64,000 bases of DNA from Collinsella aerofaciens. Lineage in GTDB: Bacteria > Actinomycetota > Coriobacteriia > Coriobacteriales > Coriobacteriaceae. The notes under the pieces are model-generated. The model saw nothing but the letters and a program-made list of their open reading frames with translations, was not told the DNA's origin and did not search any database. The stretch spans positions 62,001 to 126,000 of the forward strand of contig NZ_JADMUF010000007.1 of the NCBI RefSeq assembly GCF_015546965.1, read 5' to 3'. Positions 16,075-23,906 of this stretch are shown here, piece after piece; the first letter of the stretch is position 1, and each line of letters begins with the position of its first letter. The position numbers were made by a program, and so were the translations under genes.

Positions 16075-17487
16075 CTATTTGGAATCCGAATCGTCCATGG
16101 AGCCGTCGATGCCGGTTTTGGTGTCGTCGTCCGTATTGGAATCGTCATCCTTGGCGAAGGGGTTCTTGAAAAAGCCTGTCGCGTCGGGTTGAAGACCCGA
16201 GAGCTTAATCCAAGGATTCTCGAGCTCGGGCTTGGGCATTGCCTGGGCCTCAGGCGCAGTCTCGTTGCCGATGAGCTCGGACTCGTAAATGAACGTATCG
16301 TCTCCAAGCGCGTCGTAGGCGGCGACCGGGTTGCCCTCGGCATCGCGATACGGCGTGCCCTTAAACACGGCGCCATCGTATGCCACGAGCTGACGACCGG
16401 TCTCGTTCTCAAAGTAGTAGACGAAAATGCCCTTGAGGGCCGCGCACAGCGGAATGGCGATGACCATGCCGATGGGACCCATGAGTGCCGAACCAATAAC
16501 GAGGGCCGTCAGGCTCATGACGGGATGCACCTGCACCGAGCTCTGCATAACTTTAGGCGAAATGACGTTGTCGGTGACATTTTGGGCCACCATGGTCACG
16601 ACAAGCGTCCACAACGCCAACATGGGGCTGAACATAAAGCCGAGCACCGTGGCGATCGCCGCGCTCACCCAAGGACCGACAACCGGGACCAAATGCATGA
16701 TGCCGGTGAAGATGGCCATGAGTGCCGCGTATGGATGGCCAATGAGCGTAAAGCCGATAAAGGCAAGGATGCCACCGCAGATGGACGTCACGACCATGCC
16801 ACGCATGTAGCCGCCGACCGAGCGCGAAAGAATCGCGACCATAAAACGGTACGAGGTCTCCTTTTCCTGACCAATGATGGTGCAGACCTCGTGGTGCATG
16901 CGGGGATAGTCGCAGGCCAACCAGTAGGCAAGCACCAAGCCCAGGAAAATGACGAACAGCTGCGAGGCCGTATTGGTAATAAGCGGGAATACACCACGAC
17001 CGAGCTCGGCGGCAATCTGTGAGACATACTTGGACGCCACCGTGACGAGCGAAGAAAGGTTATCGTCCAGATACTCCTTGAGCGGCGTGTTATTGAGCGT
17101 CTTGGCATGCGAGATCATCTCGTTGAGGTCGCCACCAGCAACACGAAGCTGCTCGGGCAGGCGGCTCAGGACTTCCATGATCTGACCAAAGAGAATCGGC
17201 GACAAGATGCAAACGACACCGACGAGCACAGCAACGACCACAATAAGCGCGACAAGCGAACCTATGCCGCGATTCACGCCATGGTGCTCGAGCCAGTTGG
17301 TTATCGGCGACATCACAAAAGCGATGATGGATCCGACTGCCAAAAACTCGATAACCGGCGCCAGGATGCCCATAAGGTTAAAGATGACGGCGGCGATGAC
17401 AATGCAGCCGACGACGCCCCAAATGCGCAACGTCAGAATGCGGGTATCGCGCAGCGTGCGGTCGGTTTGTTGGGGGAGCTCACTCAT
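16075..17487 (-). CDS. AI-2E family transporter (PerM/YtvI-like permease)
   Basis: 470-residue integral membrane protein of the AI-2 exporter/PerM superfamily. About seven to eight membrane helices are visible (around 20-60, 68-95, 150-185, 210-345). A conserved GYMRGMVVTSICGGILAFIGF segment and the motif PVVGPWVSA lie in the core. The last 100 residues are hydrophilic and acidic, rich in Asp, Asn and Thr near the end. Transported substrate is unknown; some relatives act as Na+/H+ antiporters. Its start overlaps the sigma-factor stop by 4 nt, so it is the last cistron of the stress-sigma operon. Confidence 0.88.
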   Translation of the reverse strand: MSELPQQTDRTLRDTRILTLRIWGVVGCIVIAAVIFNLMGILAPVIEFLAVGSIIAFVMSPITNWLEHHGVNRGIGSLVALIVVVAVLVGVVCILSPILFGQIMEVLSRLPEQLRVAGGDLNEMISHAKTLNNTPLKEYLDDNLSSLVTVASKYVSQIAAELGRGVFPLITNTASQLFVIFLGLVLAYWLACDYPRMHHEVCTIIGQEKETSYRFMVAILSRSVGGYMRGMVVTSICGGILAFIGFTLIGHPYAALMAIFTGIMHLVPVVGPWVSAAIATVLGFMFSPMLALWTLVVTMVAQNVTDNVISPKVMQSSVQVHPVMSLTALVIGSALMGPIGMVIAIPLCAALKGIFVYYFENETGRQLVAYDGAVFKGTPYRDAEGNPVAAYDALGDDTFIYESELIGNETAPEAQAMPKPELENPWIKLSGLQPDATGFFKNPFAKDDDSNTDDDTKTGIDGSMDDSDSK

Positions 17488-18275
17488 GAACGAACCATCA
17501 CTCCGTCGGGGTCAATCTTGTCTTGAATCTTCTTAAGGGTACGGCGCAGCAGGCGCGAGACCTGCACCTGCGAGATACCCAGCTTCTTGGCAATCTCGAT
17601 CTGGGTCATGCCCTTTACGAAGCGCAGCTCGATAACCTCGCGCTCGCGAGGCGAGAAATCGCGGATGGCTTCCTCGATTACCAGGCGGTCATCGGTAAAG
17701 TCGAGCTCGTTGTCGTCGTCGGCGTAGCGATCGAGAATCGAAGGCGCATCGTCAGAATCGGACGCACCGGGGGCCTCGATGGGCACCGAGGTGTAGGCCG
17801 AGGACGATTCCATGGCTTCGAGCACCTCGTCGACGGTCACGCCCAGGTAATCGGCGATTTCCTCAACCTTGGGCGAACGCTGAAGCTCGTTGGTGAGCTT
17901 GTCGGTAGCCTGGTTGACCTTGGCAGAGAGCTCCTGCAGACGACGCGGCACGCGCACACTCCAGCCCTTGTCGCGGAAGTGGCGCTTAATCTCGCCCAGG
18001 ATGGTGGGCGTGGCAAACGTCGTGAACTCAAGTCCGCGTTCAGGGTCAAAGCGGTCGATAGCCTTAAGCAAGCCCAGATAGCCGACCTGCAAAAGGTCAT
18101 CGAGCGGCTCGCCGCGGTTCTTAAATTTGTTGGCAAGAAACCTTACCAGGTTCATGTGGGACATGACGAGCTGCTCGCGTGCGTCCGGATCACCGGTCTC
18201 TTTATAACGACGAAACAACTCGCGGGTTTTCTCCTTGTCCCAAGCGGTCTTGCCGCTCCGGGAACGTTCGGTCAT
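17484..18275 (-). CDS. SigB/SigF-type RNA polymerase sigma factor
   Basis: Alternative sigma-70 factor (group 3), 263 residues. Region 2 is visible in NLVRFLANKFKNRGEPLDDLLQVGYLGLLKAIDRFDPERGLEFTTFATPTILGEIKRHFRDKGW, region 3 in VPRRLQELSAKVNQATDKLTNEL, and region 4 in LSPRE-like FSPREREVIELRF...TQIEIAKKLGISQVQVSRLLRRTLKKI. It is preceded by an RsbW-like protein and a DUF948-like membrane protein, and followed by a permease. The arrangement suggests a general-stress or envelope-stress sigma factor held by its upstream neighbour. Target promoters cannot be read from this window. Confidence 0.93.
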   Translation of the reverse strand: MTERSRSGKTAWDKEKTRELFRRYKETGDPDAREQLVMSHMNLVRFLANKFKNRGEPLDDLLQVGYLGLLKAIDRFDPERGLEFTTFATPTILGEIKRHFRDKGWSVRVPRRLQELSAKVNQATDKLTNELQRSPKVEEIADYLGVTVDEVLEAMESSSAYTSVPIEAPGASDSDDAPSILDRYADDDNELDFTDDRLVIEEAIRDFSPREREVIELRFVKGMTQIEIAKKLGISQVQVSRLLRRTLKKIQDKIDPDGVMVRS

Positions 18276-18276
18276 A

Positions 18277-18654
18277 TTAGATATCCGCCTTGAGGTCGAG
18301 GGAAAGCGTCAGGGGCGCTGTAGTCTTTTCGTAGGAGTCGCACACACTCGCCAAAATGAGCTCGGCATATACGGCAGCCTGGTCATCCTCATCGACAGTC
18401 GCCTGGTCGCCAAAGGTAAAGGTCATGCCCACATGGGATTCGTCGACATCGAATTTGATCGAAATATCGTCGGAATCAACGGCCGTGCATCCAAAGATGA
18501 AGGCTTCCTCGGCAGCCATACGAATATCCTCGATGCGATCGACGGACATAGAGCACAGGGCGCCGACGTTGGCGGCAGTCATGCGCACCAAGCGCGCGAG
18601 ACGCGGATCACCGGCAACGCTCAGCGTAATGGGGCAGGTTGCTTCGCTACTCAT
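18277..18654 (-). CDS. RsbW-like anti-sigma factor (degenerate HATPase)
   Basis: 125-residue protein with RsbW-like layout, sitting 1 nt upstream of the sigma gene, so probably its anti-sigma factor. The helix in the N-box position reads IRMAAEEAFIFGC and lacks the Mg-binding asparagine. No DxGxG (G1) or glycine-rich G2 loop is visible. It may bind sigma without kinase activity. The start at 18654 overlaps the upstream stop by 8 nt and has GGAG 7 nt away. No anti-anti-sigma (STAS) gene is present nearby. Confidence 0.7.
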   Translation of the reverse strand: MSSEATCPITLSVAGDPRLARLVRMTAANVGALCSMSVDRIEDIRMAAEEAFIFGCTAVDSDDISIKFDVDESHVGMTFTFGDQATVDEDDQAAVYAELILASVCDSYEKTTAPLTLSLDLKADI

Positions 18655-19240
18655 CGCAGGACTCCTCGGAGGTCTCGGCGGGCGTATAGGTGTAATACTG
18701 AGCAGGCTTGGCTGCGGACTTATGAGCCGCATCCGCACCATCGGCGGCCTCGTCCTCAGCCTCACCAATCAGAACGCGCTCGGTAGGCTGCTCGGCCTCG
18801 GCGGCGGCAGCGGCGAGCTTGCGATCGGCGTCGGCTGCAGGAGCCTTCACCTTATTGAAGAGCTTCTGCACGGCACCAGCCGCAGAGTCGGTCACGCTCG
18901 ATACGGCATTGCTGGCCTCGGCCACGCTGCCCGTAACCTCGGAGATGTCGCGAACGACCGCCTCAACCTCAACGAGGTTGGACGTCAGGGCGTCAACGGC
19001 AGTCTTGCTCGACTTGAGCAGCGGCTCCATCTGGGCAAGTGCCGGCGTAAGCTCGTCGACAGCGCCATCGAGCTTTGCTACCACGGGCTGCGCCTCGGCG
19101 AGCGTGTTGTTAAGGTCGCTCACCGTCTTATCGAGTGAGTCAACGACAGTGCGGGTCTTGCGCAGCGTGAGCGCGAGCTCGACAACAGCCCACACGCCGG
19201 CAACGGCGAGCAGCAGCAGGGCGATTTGAATGGGACTCAT
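18647..19240 (-). CDS. DUF948-like membrane-anchored coiled-coil protein
   Basis: 197-residue protein with a single N-terminal membrane helix (residues 4-22, IQIALLLLAVAGVWAVVEL). A long amphipathic helical region follows (25-125, heptads rich in Val, Leu and Asp) and then an Ala/Glu-rich tail. This matches DUF948-type general-stress proteins (YtxG-like). It is the first gene of the sigma operon and could sense envelope state; that is inference. GGGAGG lies upstream of its ATG. Confidence 0.75.
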   Translation of the reverse strand: MSPIQIALLLLAVAGVWAVVELALTLRKTRTVVDSLDKTVSDLNNTLAEAQPVVAKLDGAVDELTPALAQMEPLLKSSKTAVDALTSNLVEVEAVVRDISEVTGSVAEASNAVSSVTDSAAGAVQKLFNKVKAPAADADRKLAAAAAEAEQPTERVLIGEAEDEAADGADAAHKSAAKPAQYYTYTPAETSEESCDE

Positions 19241-19335
19241 ACAAGCCTCCCGAAGGAATCGAAATACAGACGCTTTTCATGGTACCCCAAAGAAGGGGAA
19301 AGATACCCAAAGGGAATGCGCGAGGTGCCAATGAC

Positions 19336-20691
19336 CTACTTGGGAGCATTCCCGCTACGGTCGCGCTCGCTTTGCTCCACACGCCACTCTTCCCAGCCGC
19401 GGCCGGCAGGCTGCCAGAACGCGCCGCGCTCCAGTCCCTCGGGCAAATAGCGCTGATCGACCCAGCCTTCGGGATAATCATGCGGGTATTTATACACACC
19501 GTATTCGTCGCTACCCGGTCGATGACGATCACGAAGATAGCTTGGCACCTCGCGGAGCCCACTTGAATGAATATCGGCCAACGCCGCATCGATCGAAGCC
19601 TCGCACGCGTTAGATTTAGGCGCCAGGCAAACATAGAGTGCAGCCTGAGCCAGGTTAATGCGGCATTCGGGATAGCCAATGACCTCGGCAGATTTAAATG
19701 CGGCATGTGCCACCAAAAGCGCCTGCGGATCGGCGTTTCCGACGTCCTCGGAAGCGTGGATCATAATGCGGCGAGCAATAAACTTAGGATCCTCTCCTGC
19801 ATCGATCATGCGCGCGAGCCAATAAATGGTGGCATCGGGGTCGCTCCCGCGCATAGACTTGATGAACGCACTGATAATGTCGTAGTGCATGTCACCGTTT
19901 TTGTCGTACGAAAAGCCACGACGCGGGTTGGCAATCTTAACGTCATCCACAGTGATGGGATAGCGCTCCCCCGCCGCCGGCGCTGGCGTCCCCTCGGTAT
20001 CGGGACGCGTTACGGCAATCTCGCTTGCAAGCTCGAGAGTCGTGAGCGCCGAGCGGGCATCACCCGCGGCCAGCGTGCAAATGGTCTTAACCGTATCCTC
20101 ATCGGCCGAGAACTTACCGTTTAAACCCTGCGGTGCCTCGAGTGCACGCTCAATCAGCGTGGCGATATCCTCGTCCTTCAGGTGCTCAAGCTCTACCACG
20201 CGACCGCGCGAGAGCAACGCCGAGTTGACCTCGAAGTACGGATTCTCCGTCGTGGCGCCAATCATAATGACGGTACGGTTTTCAACCGCATGTAAAAGTG
20301 CATCCTGCTGCGACTTCGAAAAACGGTGAATCTCGTCGATGAACAAGATGGTACGGCGGTCATACGTATTCAAGCGCGTCTTGGCCTCGCCGATTACGCG
20401 ACGCAGGTCATTCACGGTACCCGTGACGGCGCTGACCTCGACAAACTCGCTCTTGGTATGGTTAGCGATAATGTGGGCAAGCGTAGTTTTGCCCGTACCG
20501 GCCGGCCCATACAGAATCACGCTCGATAGCACATCATGCTCGATCGCCGCACGCAGCCACGAACCCTTGCCCACGGCCTTTTGCTGACCCACGTACTCGT
20601 CGAGCGAATTGGGGCGCATGCGCACCGCAAGCGGCGCATTCTGAAAGGAACGCTCACGCGTCGAAGCAGAAAAAAGGTCGTCCATAGCCAT
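19336..20691 (-). CDS. rarA: Replication-associated recombination protein RarA (MgsA)
   Basis: AAA+ ATPase of clamp-loader type that acts at stalled replication forks. About 451 residues with Walker A GPAGTGKTT, Walker B ILFIDEIHRF, sensor 1 IGATTENPYFEVN, the arginine-finger region LLSRGRV, and the C-terminal tetramerisation domain (DPDATIYWLARMIDAGEDPKFIARRIMIHASEDVG). Start is uncertain among TTG 20703 and ATG 20700, 20691 and 20685, none with a good ribosome binding site. A LexA-like box and a TATACT -10 lie upstream. Confidence 0.94.
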   Translation of the reverse strand: MAMDDLFSASTRERSFQNAPLAVRMRPNSLDEYVGQQKAVGKGSWLRAAIEHDVLSSVILYGPAGTGKTTLAHIIANHTKSEFVEVSAVTGTVNDLRRVIGEAKTRLNTYDRRTILFIDEIHRFSKSQQDALLHAVENRTVIMIGATTENPYFEVNSALLSRGRVVELEHLKDEDIATLIERALEAPQGLNGKFSADEDTVKTICTLAAGDARSALTTLELASEIAVTRPDTEGTPAPAAGERYPITVDDVKIANPRRGFSYDKNGDMHYDIISAFIKSMRGSDPDATIYWLARMIDAGEDPKFIARRIMIHASEDVGNADPQALLVAHAAFKSAEVIGYPECRINLAQAALYVCLAPKSNACEASIDAALADIHSSGLREVPSYLRDRHRPGSDEYGVYKYPHDYPEGWVDQRYLPEGLERGAFWQPAGRGWEEWRVEQSERDRSGNAPK

Positions 20692-20724
20692 CCCGTGCAT
20701 CAATCAAAAACGTTTTCCACTAAC

Positions 20725-20756
20725 AGTATACCGAATATATACGAACTACCGTTCGT
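20725..20756 (-). promoter_or_regulatory. rarA promoter with LexA-type box
   Basis: ACGAAC-TACC-GTTCGT (20741-20756) is a perfect dyad matching the Gram-positive/actinobacterial SOS box CGAAC-N4-GTTCG. A minus-strand TATACT (20725-20730) serves as -10, so the box covers the spacer and -35 area. It also spans the dgt stop codon. Confidence 0.6.
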
Positions 20757-21993
20757 TAATATAGGTACGATGGGGAAACTCCAGACCAGGGAACAACTTG
20801 CTCGTCAGCTCGCAGAAATAGCCGTCCGTCATGCTCGCGATGTAATCCACCACCGCTTGATCCTTGTCGTCCTGCCAGGTATAGGTGCGATCGTAGTAGG
20901 AAAGCTGCTGCTCAATGCGCGAAATATGATGCTTAAAGATGTAAGAGGACTCGTCGCCTTCGATTATATCCTGCAGGCAACGGTCGTAGAGCTTTTCGAA
21001 CGCCTCGCGCAGCTCCGCCTCGGAGTCGCCTTCGATACCGCCCTTGCTATAGATCTTCTCGTAGTTCTCGCGCTTCGCCCGGCGGATCTCCTCAAACAGG
21101 TCCTCGCTCATCTCGATACGCGATTTGCCGTAGCTATGCTCAACGATATCGATGGAAGCGTGCGTAAGGATCCAGCTGTTATAGGCGCCGCCCCGACCAT
21201 CGTCAAAAGCGTCCGGCGACAGCAGTCCCGCCGCAATGGCGTCTTGGCGATCGCGACCGACGTAGGCGAGGATATCCGAGATACGCACCACGCAGCCCTC
21301 GAGCGTCATGGGACGCAGGTGCTCAATCGCGCTATAGCCCGTGGCGATACAGTCTTCAACCGTTTGATCGAACTGGTCAAAGGAACCCATGTCCGAGAGC
21401 TCAAACACGCGCTGCTCGTATTCGCCGTTATGGCACAAGACGCCGTCAAGCGTCTGGAGCGACACGTTGCGGCCGTACAGCGCATCGAGCACGCGAACCG
21501 ACTGCACGTTATGGAAAAAGTAGCGACCCGTGCGCTCGTGGTAGATATCGTTGAGAAAGCGCTCGCCGGCGTGGCCGAAGGGCGTGTGTCCCAAGTCGTG
21601 GCCCAGGCCAATCGCCTCGATCAGATCGCAGTTGAGCCCCAGGGCGCGACCGATATCGCGCGCAATGCGCGAGACAAGCTGCACGTGCAAACCGCGGCGC
21701 GACAGATCATCATTGCTACGGAAGCTAAAGACCTGCGTTTTGCCTGCATAACGCGTGTACGCCGGAAGATGAAGAATCTTTTCGGTATCGCGCATAAACG
21801 CCGGACGCATAAGCGTGCCTTTGTCGGCAGCGCGATCAATACGACGAATGACCTGGTCGTCGTTGCAACGATACGGGTTGACGGCACCCGAAGCACGATC
21901 GGCGGAAATGCGCTCGACGAGTTCGGGCGACAACGCCGCGGGAATGCGGTCCATGCGCGCCTTAATGACGGCCGTTTCTTGATTAATTGCCAT
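20746..21993 (-). CDS. dgt: Deoxyguanosinetriphosphate triphosphohydrolase-like (HD domain)
   Basis: dNTPase that releases tripolyphosphate from deoxynucleoside triphosphates; 415 residues. The HD metal site is visible: RGLHVQLVSRIARDIGR for the first histidine and IGLGHDLGHTPFGHAGE for the HD pair. TRYAGKTQVFSFRSNDDL is the usual segment before it. AAGGAG 6 nt upstream fixes the start at 21993 rather than 22020. It precedes rarA and in many Gram-positive bacteria is found near dnaG and rpoD, which here lie 30 kb away. Confidence 0.92.
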   Translation of the reverse strand: MAINQETAVIKARMDRIPAALSPELVERISADRASGAVNPYRCNDDQVIRRIDRAADKGTLMRPAFMRDTEKILHLPAYTRYAGKTQVFSFRSNDDLSRRGLHVQLVSRIARDIGRALGLNCDLIEAIGLGHDLGHTPFGHAGERFLNDIYHERTGRYFFHNVQSVRVLDALYGRNVSLQTLDGVLCHNGEYEQRVFELSDMGSFDQFDQTVEDCIATGYSAIEHLRPMTLEGCVVRISDILAYVGRDRQDAIAAGLLSPDAFDDGRGGAYNSWILTHASIDIVEHSYGKSRIEMSEDLFEEIRRAKRENYEKIYSKGGIEGDSEAELREAFEKLYDRCLQDIIEGDESSYIFKHHISRIEQQLSYYDRTYTWQDDKDQAVVDYIASMTDGYFCELTSKLFPGLEFPHRTYINER

Positions 21994-22024
21994 GGCATGC
22001 TCCTTAAGAAGGATGCGCAATCAG

Positions 22025-22447
22025 TTACAATGTGCAGCCCATGACTTCGATTATGGCAAATATCGGCACCAAAAACGGGAGCAATGGCAGGGAGCGCGAT
22101 TTTGTGAGGAGGCAGGAGATGGCAAGGACCAGGAGCGCGACGGCAAATGCCACGATGCCGCCCATAGGGTCGAGCGTGCAAAGCGCGAAGAGCGCCTTGG
22201 CGTCCCCCATGCCAATACCCGAGGTTTGGCGAAAACGACGCCAGAGGGACTCAGTCAACACAAGGGCAAGGTAGACGATGACCGCAAGACCAGCGTGGTC
22301 AAGCGCCGTGTTAACGCCTTTGTCGAGCCAAACGCCTGCTAATGCCGCCACCGCACACGCTCCGGCAAGCGCATTCGGAAACCGCCGCTCACGGGCATCA
22401 ATCACCGCGCCGGCAAAGATGCAAATCCAAAACGGGATATAGACCAT
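22025..22447 (-). CDS. A24 family prepilin peptidase-like protein
   Basis: 140-residue membrane aspartyl protease of the type IV prepilin peptidase/CpaA (TadV) type without the N-terminal methylase domain. The two catalytic aspartates are in AVIDARERRFPN (near residue 17) and GIGMGDAK (near residue 82). About five hydrophobic segments are present. GAGGAGG upstream fixes the start at 22447. No pilin, Tad or secretion gene is in the window, so its substrate is unknown. Confidence 0.82.
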   Translation of the reverse strand: MVYIPFWICIFAGAVIDARERRFPNALAGACAVAALAGVWLDKGVNTALDHAGLAVIVYLALVLTESLWRRFRQTSGIGMGDAKALFALCTLDPMGGIVAFAVALLVLAISCLLTKSRSLPLLPFLVPIFAIIEVMGCTL

Positions 22448-22479
22448 CGAGCACCTCCTCGAGTTGCATCGCAAAGGCA

Positions 22480-22520
22480 AAAACCACCACAAAGGTGCCT
22501 GTCCCCTTTGTGGTGGTTTT
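22480..22520 (-). repeat. 41-bp palindromic repeat, copy 1
   Basis: Read on the minus strand: AAAACCACCACAAA, a 13-nt centre GGGGACAGGCACC, then TTTGTGGTGGTTTT. It is identical over 41 bp to the copy at 30094-30134 but in opposite orientation. It lies 8 nt past the glycosyltransferase stop and can serve as its terminator. An extra ACCACCAC half-repeat sits between the stop codon and the element. Confidence 0.85.
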
Positions 22521-22528
22521 GGTGGTGG

Positions 22529-23824
22529 TTATTTGGCGCCCTGCATGACCTCATCGAGGGTAACGTTGACGGCGTGCTGCGTCGGGACCCAGTCGACCTT
22601 TAGGAACAGAGCAGCCACCGTGATGGGGATATAGCTGAACATAAAGATCGGGAAGGTAAACAGGTTGGTCACCAGACGCCACTTTTGCGCGCAGTGAATG
22701 TGCTTGTACTCAAAGATGGTCGTAAGCAACGCAAGGATAAAGAAGGTCTGGTACATCATCGCGAAGGTCATAATGAGCGAGGCGGCACAAGCCTGCATCT
22801 CGACCTCGGTGGCCAAGAAGCCGTGCGAAAGCCCGCCCACGATGAGGAAGGTCGCGTTGGCGAGCATGGAGATCAGGGACAGCAGCATGCCCGGAGCGAT
22901 GGTCATAAACATGTCGTAGGCGGCAAAGCGATGATAGCGGAACGTAGATTTGACAAGATGCTTGCCGTAGGTAAAAAAGACCTGGTAGAAGCCCTTGGTC
23001 CAACGCATGCGCTGTTTCCAGGACGCCTTAAACGTCACCGGCTGCTCATCAAAGAACTCCGCCGGCGCATAACCGATGCGAATGCCGTGAATAGCGCAGA
23101 ACGTGGTGAACTGGATGTCTTCGGTCAGCGTATGGAACTGCCAACCGTGCATGCCCTCGATCACGCTCGCCGAGATAAGGTAACCCGAACCCGAGACAGC
23201 GCAGGACGTCTTGCAGATATTACGCGCGTTGTTGAGGAAGCGAGCCTCACGCAAATACCAGGTGGCATTAGCTGCAGAGATCCACGAGCTGCCGAAATTC
23301 TTGGAGTTACGATAGCTCGTGACCACATGGAAGCCCTGGTCAAAGGCATCGTTCATCTTGGAGACGTAATCGCGGGAGATAACGTTATCGGCATCGAAGA
23401 TAAAGTAGCCCTCAAACGTATCGGGATACTCGTTGAGAATGCGATCGAAACCAAAGTCCATGACCCAGCTCTTGCCCTTACGAGCCAGGTCATTGCGCTC
23501 GTAAACAATGGCACCGGCCTCGCGCGCGAGCTGCGCGGTGTTGTCGGTGCAGGCATCGGCGACGACAAAGACCTCGATAAGCTCGGACGGATAATCCTGG
23601 TCCTTGATGGAGCGAACGAGGTTGGCGATCACGGCTTCCTCGTTATGCGCCGCAATAAAGAAGGCATAGCGATGGAGTTTTTTGGCCTTGGGAGGCGCGA
23701 CCTCGCCACGGAGAGCGCCGATGACAAAGAAGACCACCTGGTACAGAAAGCAGACCGTGAGCAGCGTGACGACAATCTGGTTGAAGATCACGATGGGTGT
23801 GTTGGTTTGTAAAAAGGCGAGCAT
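22529..23824 (-). CDS. Membrane glycosyltransferase family 2
   Basis: 431-residue processive-type GT2 enzyme resembling cellulose, hyaluronan or poly-GlcNAc synthases. It has an N-terminal membrane helix (10-38), a GT-A domain with AAHNEE, a DAC-type and DADN metal motif, TEDIQF, and the acceptor motif QRMRWTKG, then three to four membrane helices. The last ends before the VDWVPTQHAV tail. Product is not predictable. It is a single gene, with no neighbouring polysaccharide export genes. A candidate promoter (TTGAAC-N18-TATATA) precedes it. Confidence 0.88.
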   Translation of the reverse strand: MLAFLQTNTPIVIFNQIVVTLLTVCFLYQVVFFVIGALRGEVAPPKAKKLHRYAFFIAAHNEEAVIANLVRSIKDQDYPSELIEVFVVADACTDNTAQLAREAGAIVYERNDLARKGKSWVMDFGFDRILNEYPDTFEGYFIFDADNVISRDYVSKMNDAFDQGFHVVTSYRNSKNFGSSWISAANATWYLREARFLNNARNICKTSCAVSGSGYLISASVIEGMHGWQFHTLTEDIQFTTFCAIHGIRIGYAPAEFFDEQPVTFKASWKQRMRWTKGFYQVFFTYGKHLVKSTFRYHRFAAYDMFMTIAPGMLLSLISMLANATFLIVGGLSHGFLATEVEMQACAASLIMTFAMMYQTFFILALLTTIFEYKHIHCAQKWRLVTNLFTFPIFMFSYIPITVAALFLKVDWVPTQHAVNVTLDEVMQGAK

Positions 23825-23858
23825 GCAGGCTCCCAGGAACGCGTTACGTAAACAAACG

Positions 23859-23888
23859 TATATATTACCGTAGGGTGACCGAGTTCAA
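23859..23888 (-). promoter_or_regulatory. Candidate promoter of the GT2 gene
   Basis: Minus-strand TTGAAC (23883-23888) and TATATA (23859-23864) with an 18-nt spacer; an alternative TAATAT at 23862-23867 gives 15 nt. Confidence 0.5.
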
Positions 23889-23906
23889 GAAACCACCTAA
23901 TACTGG

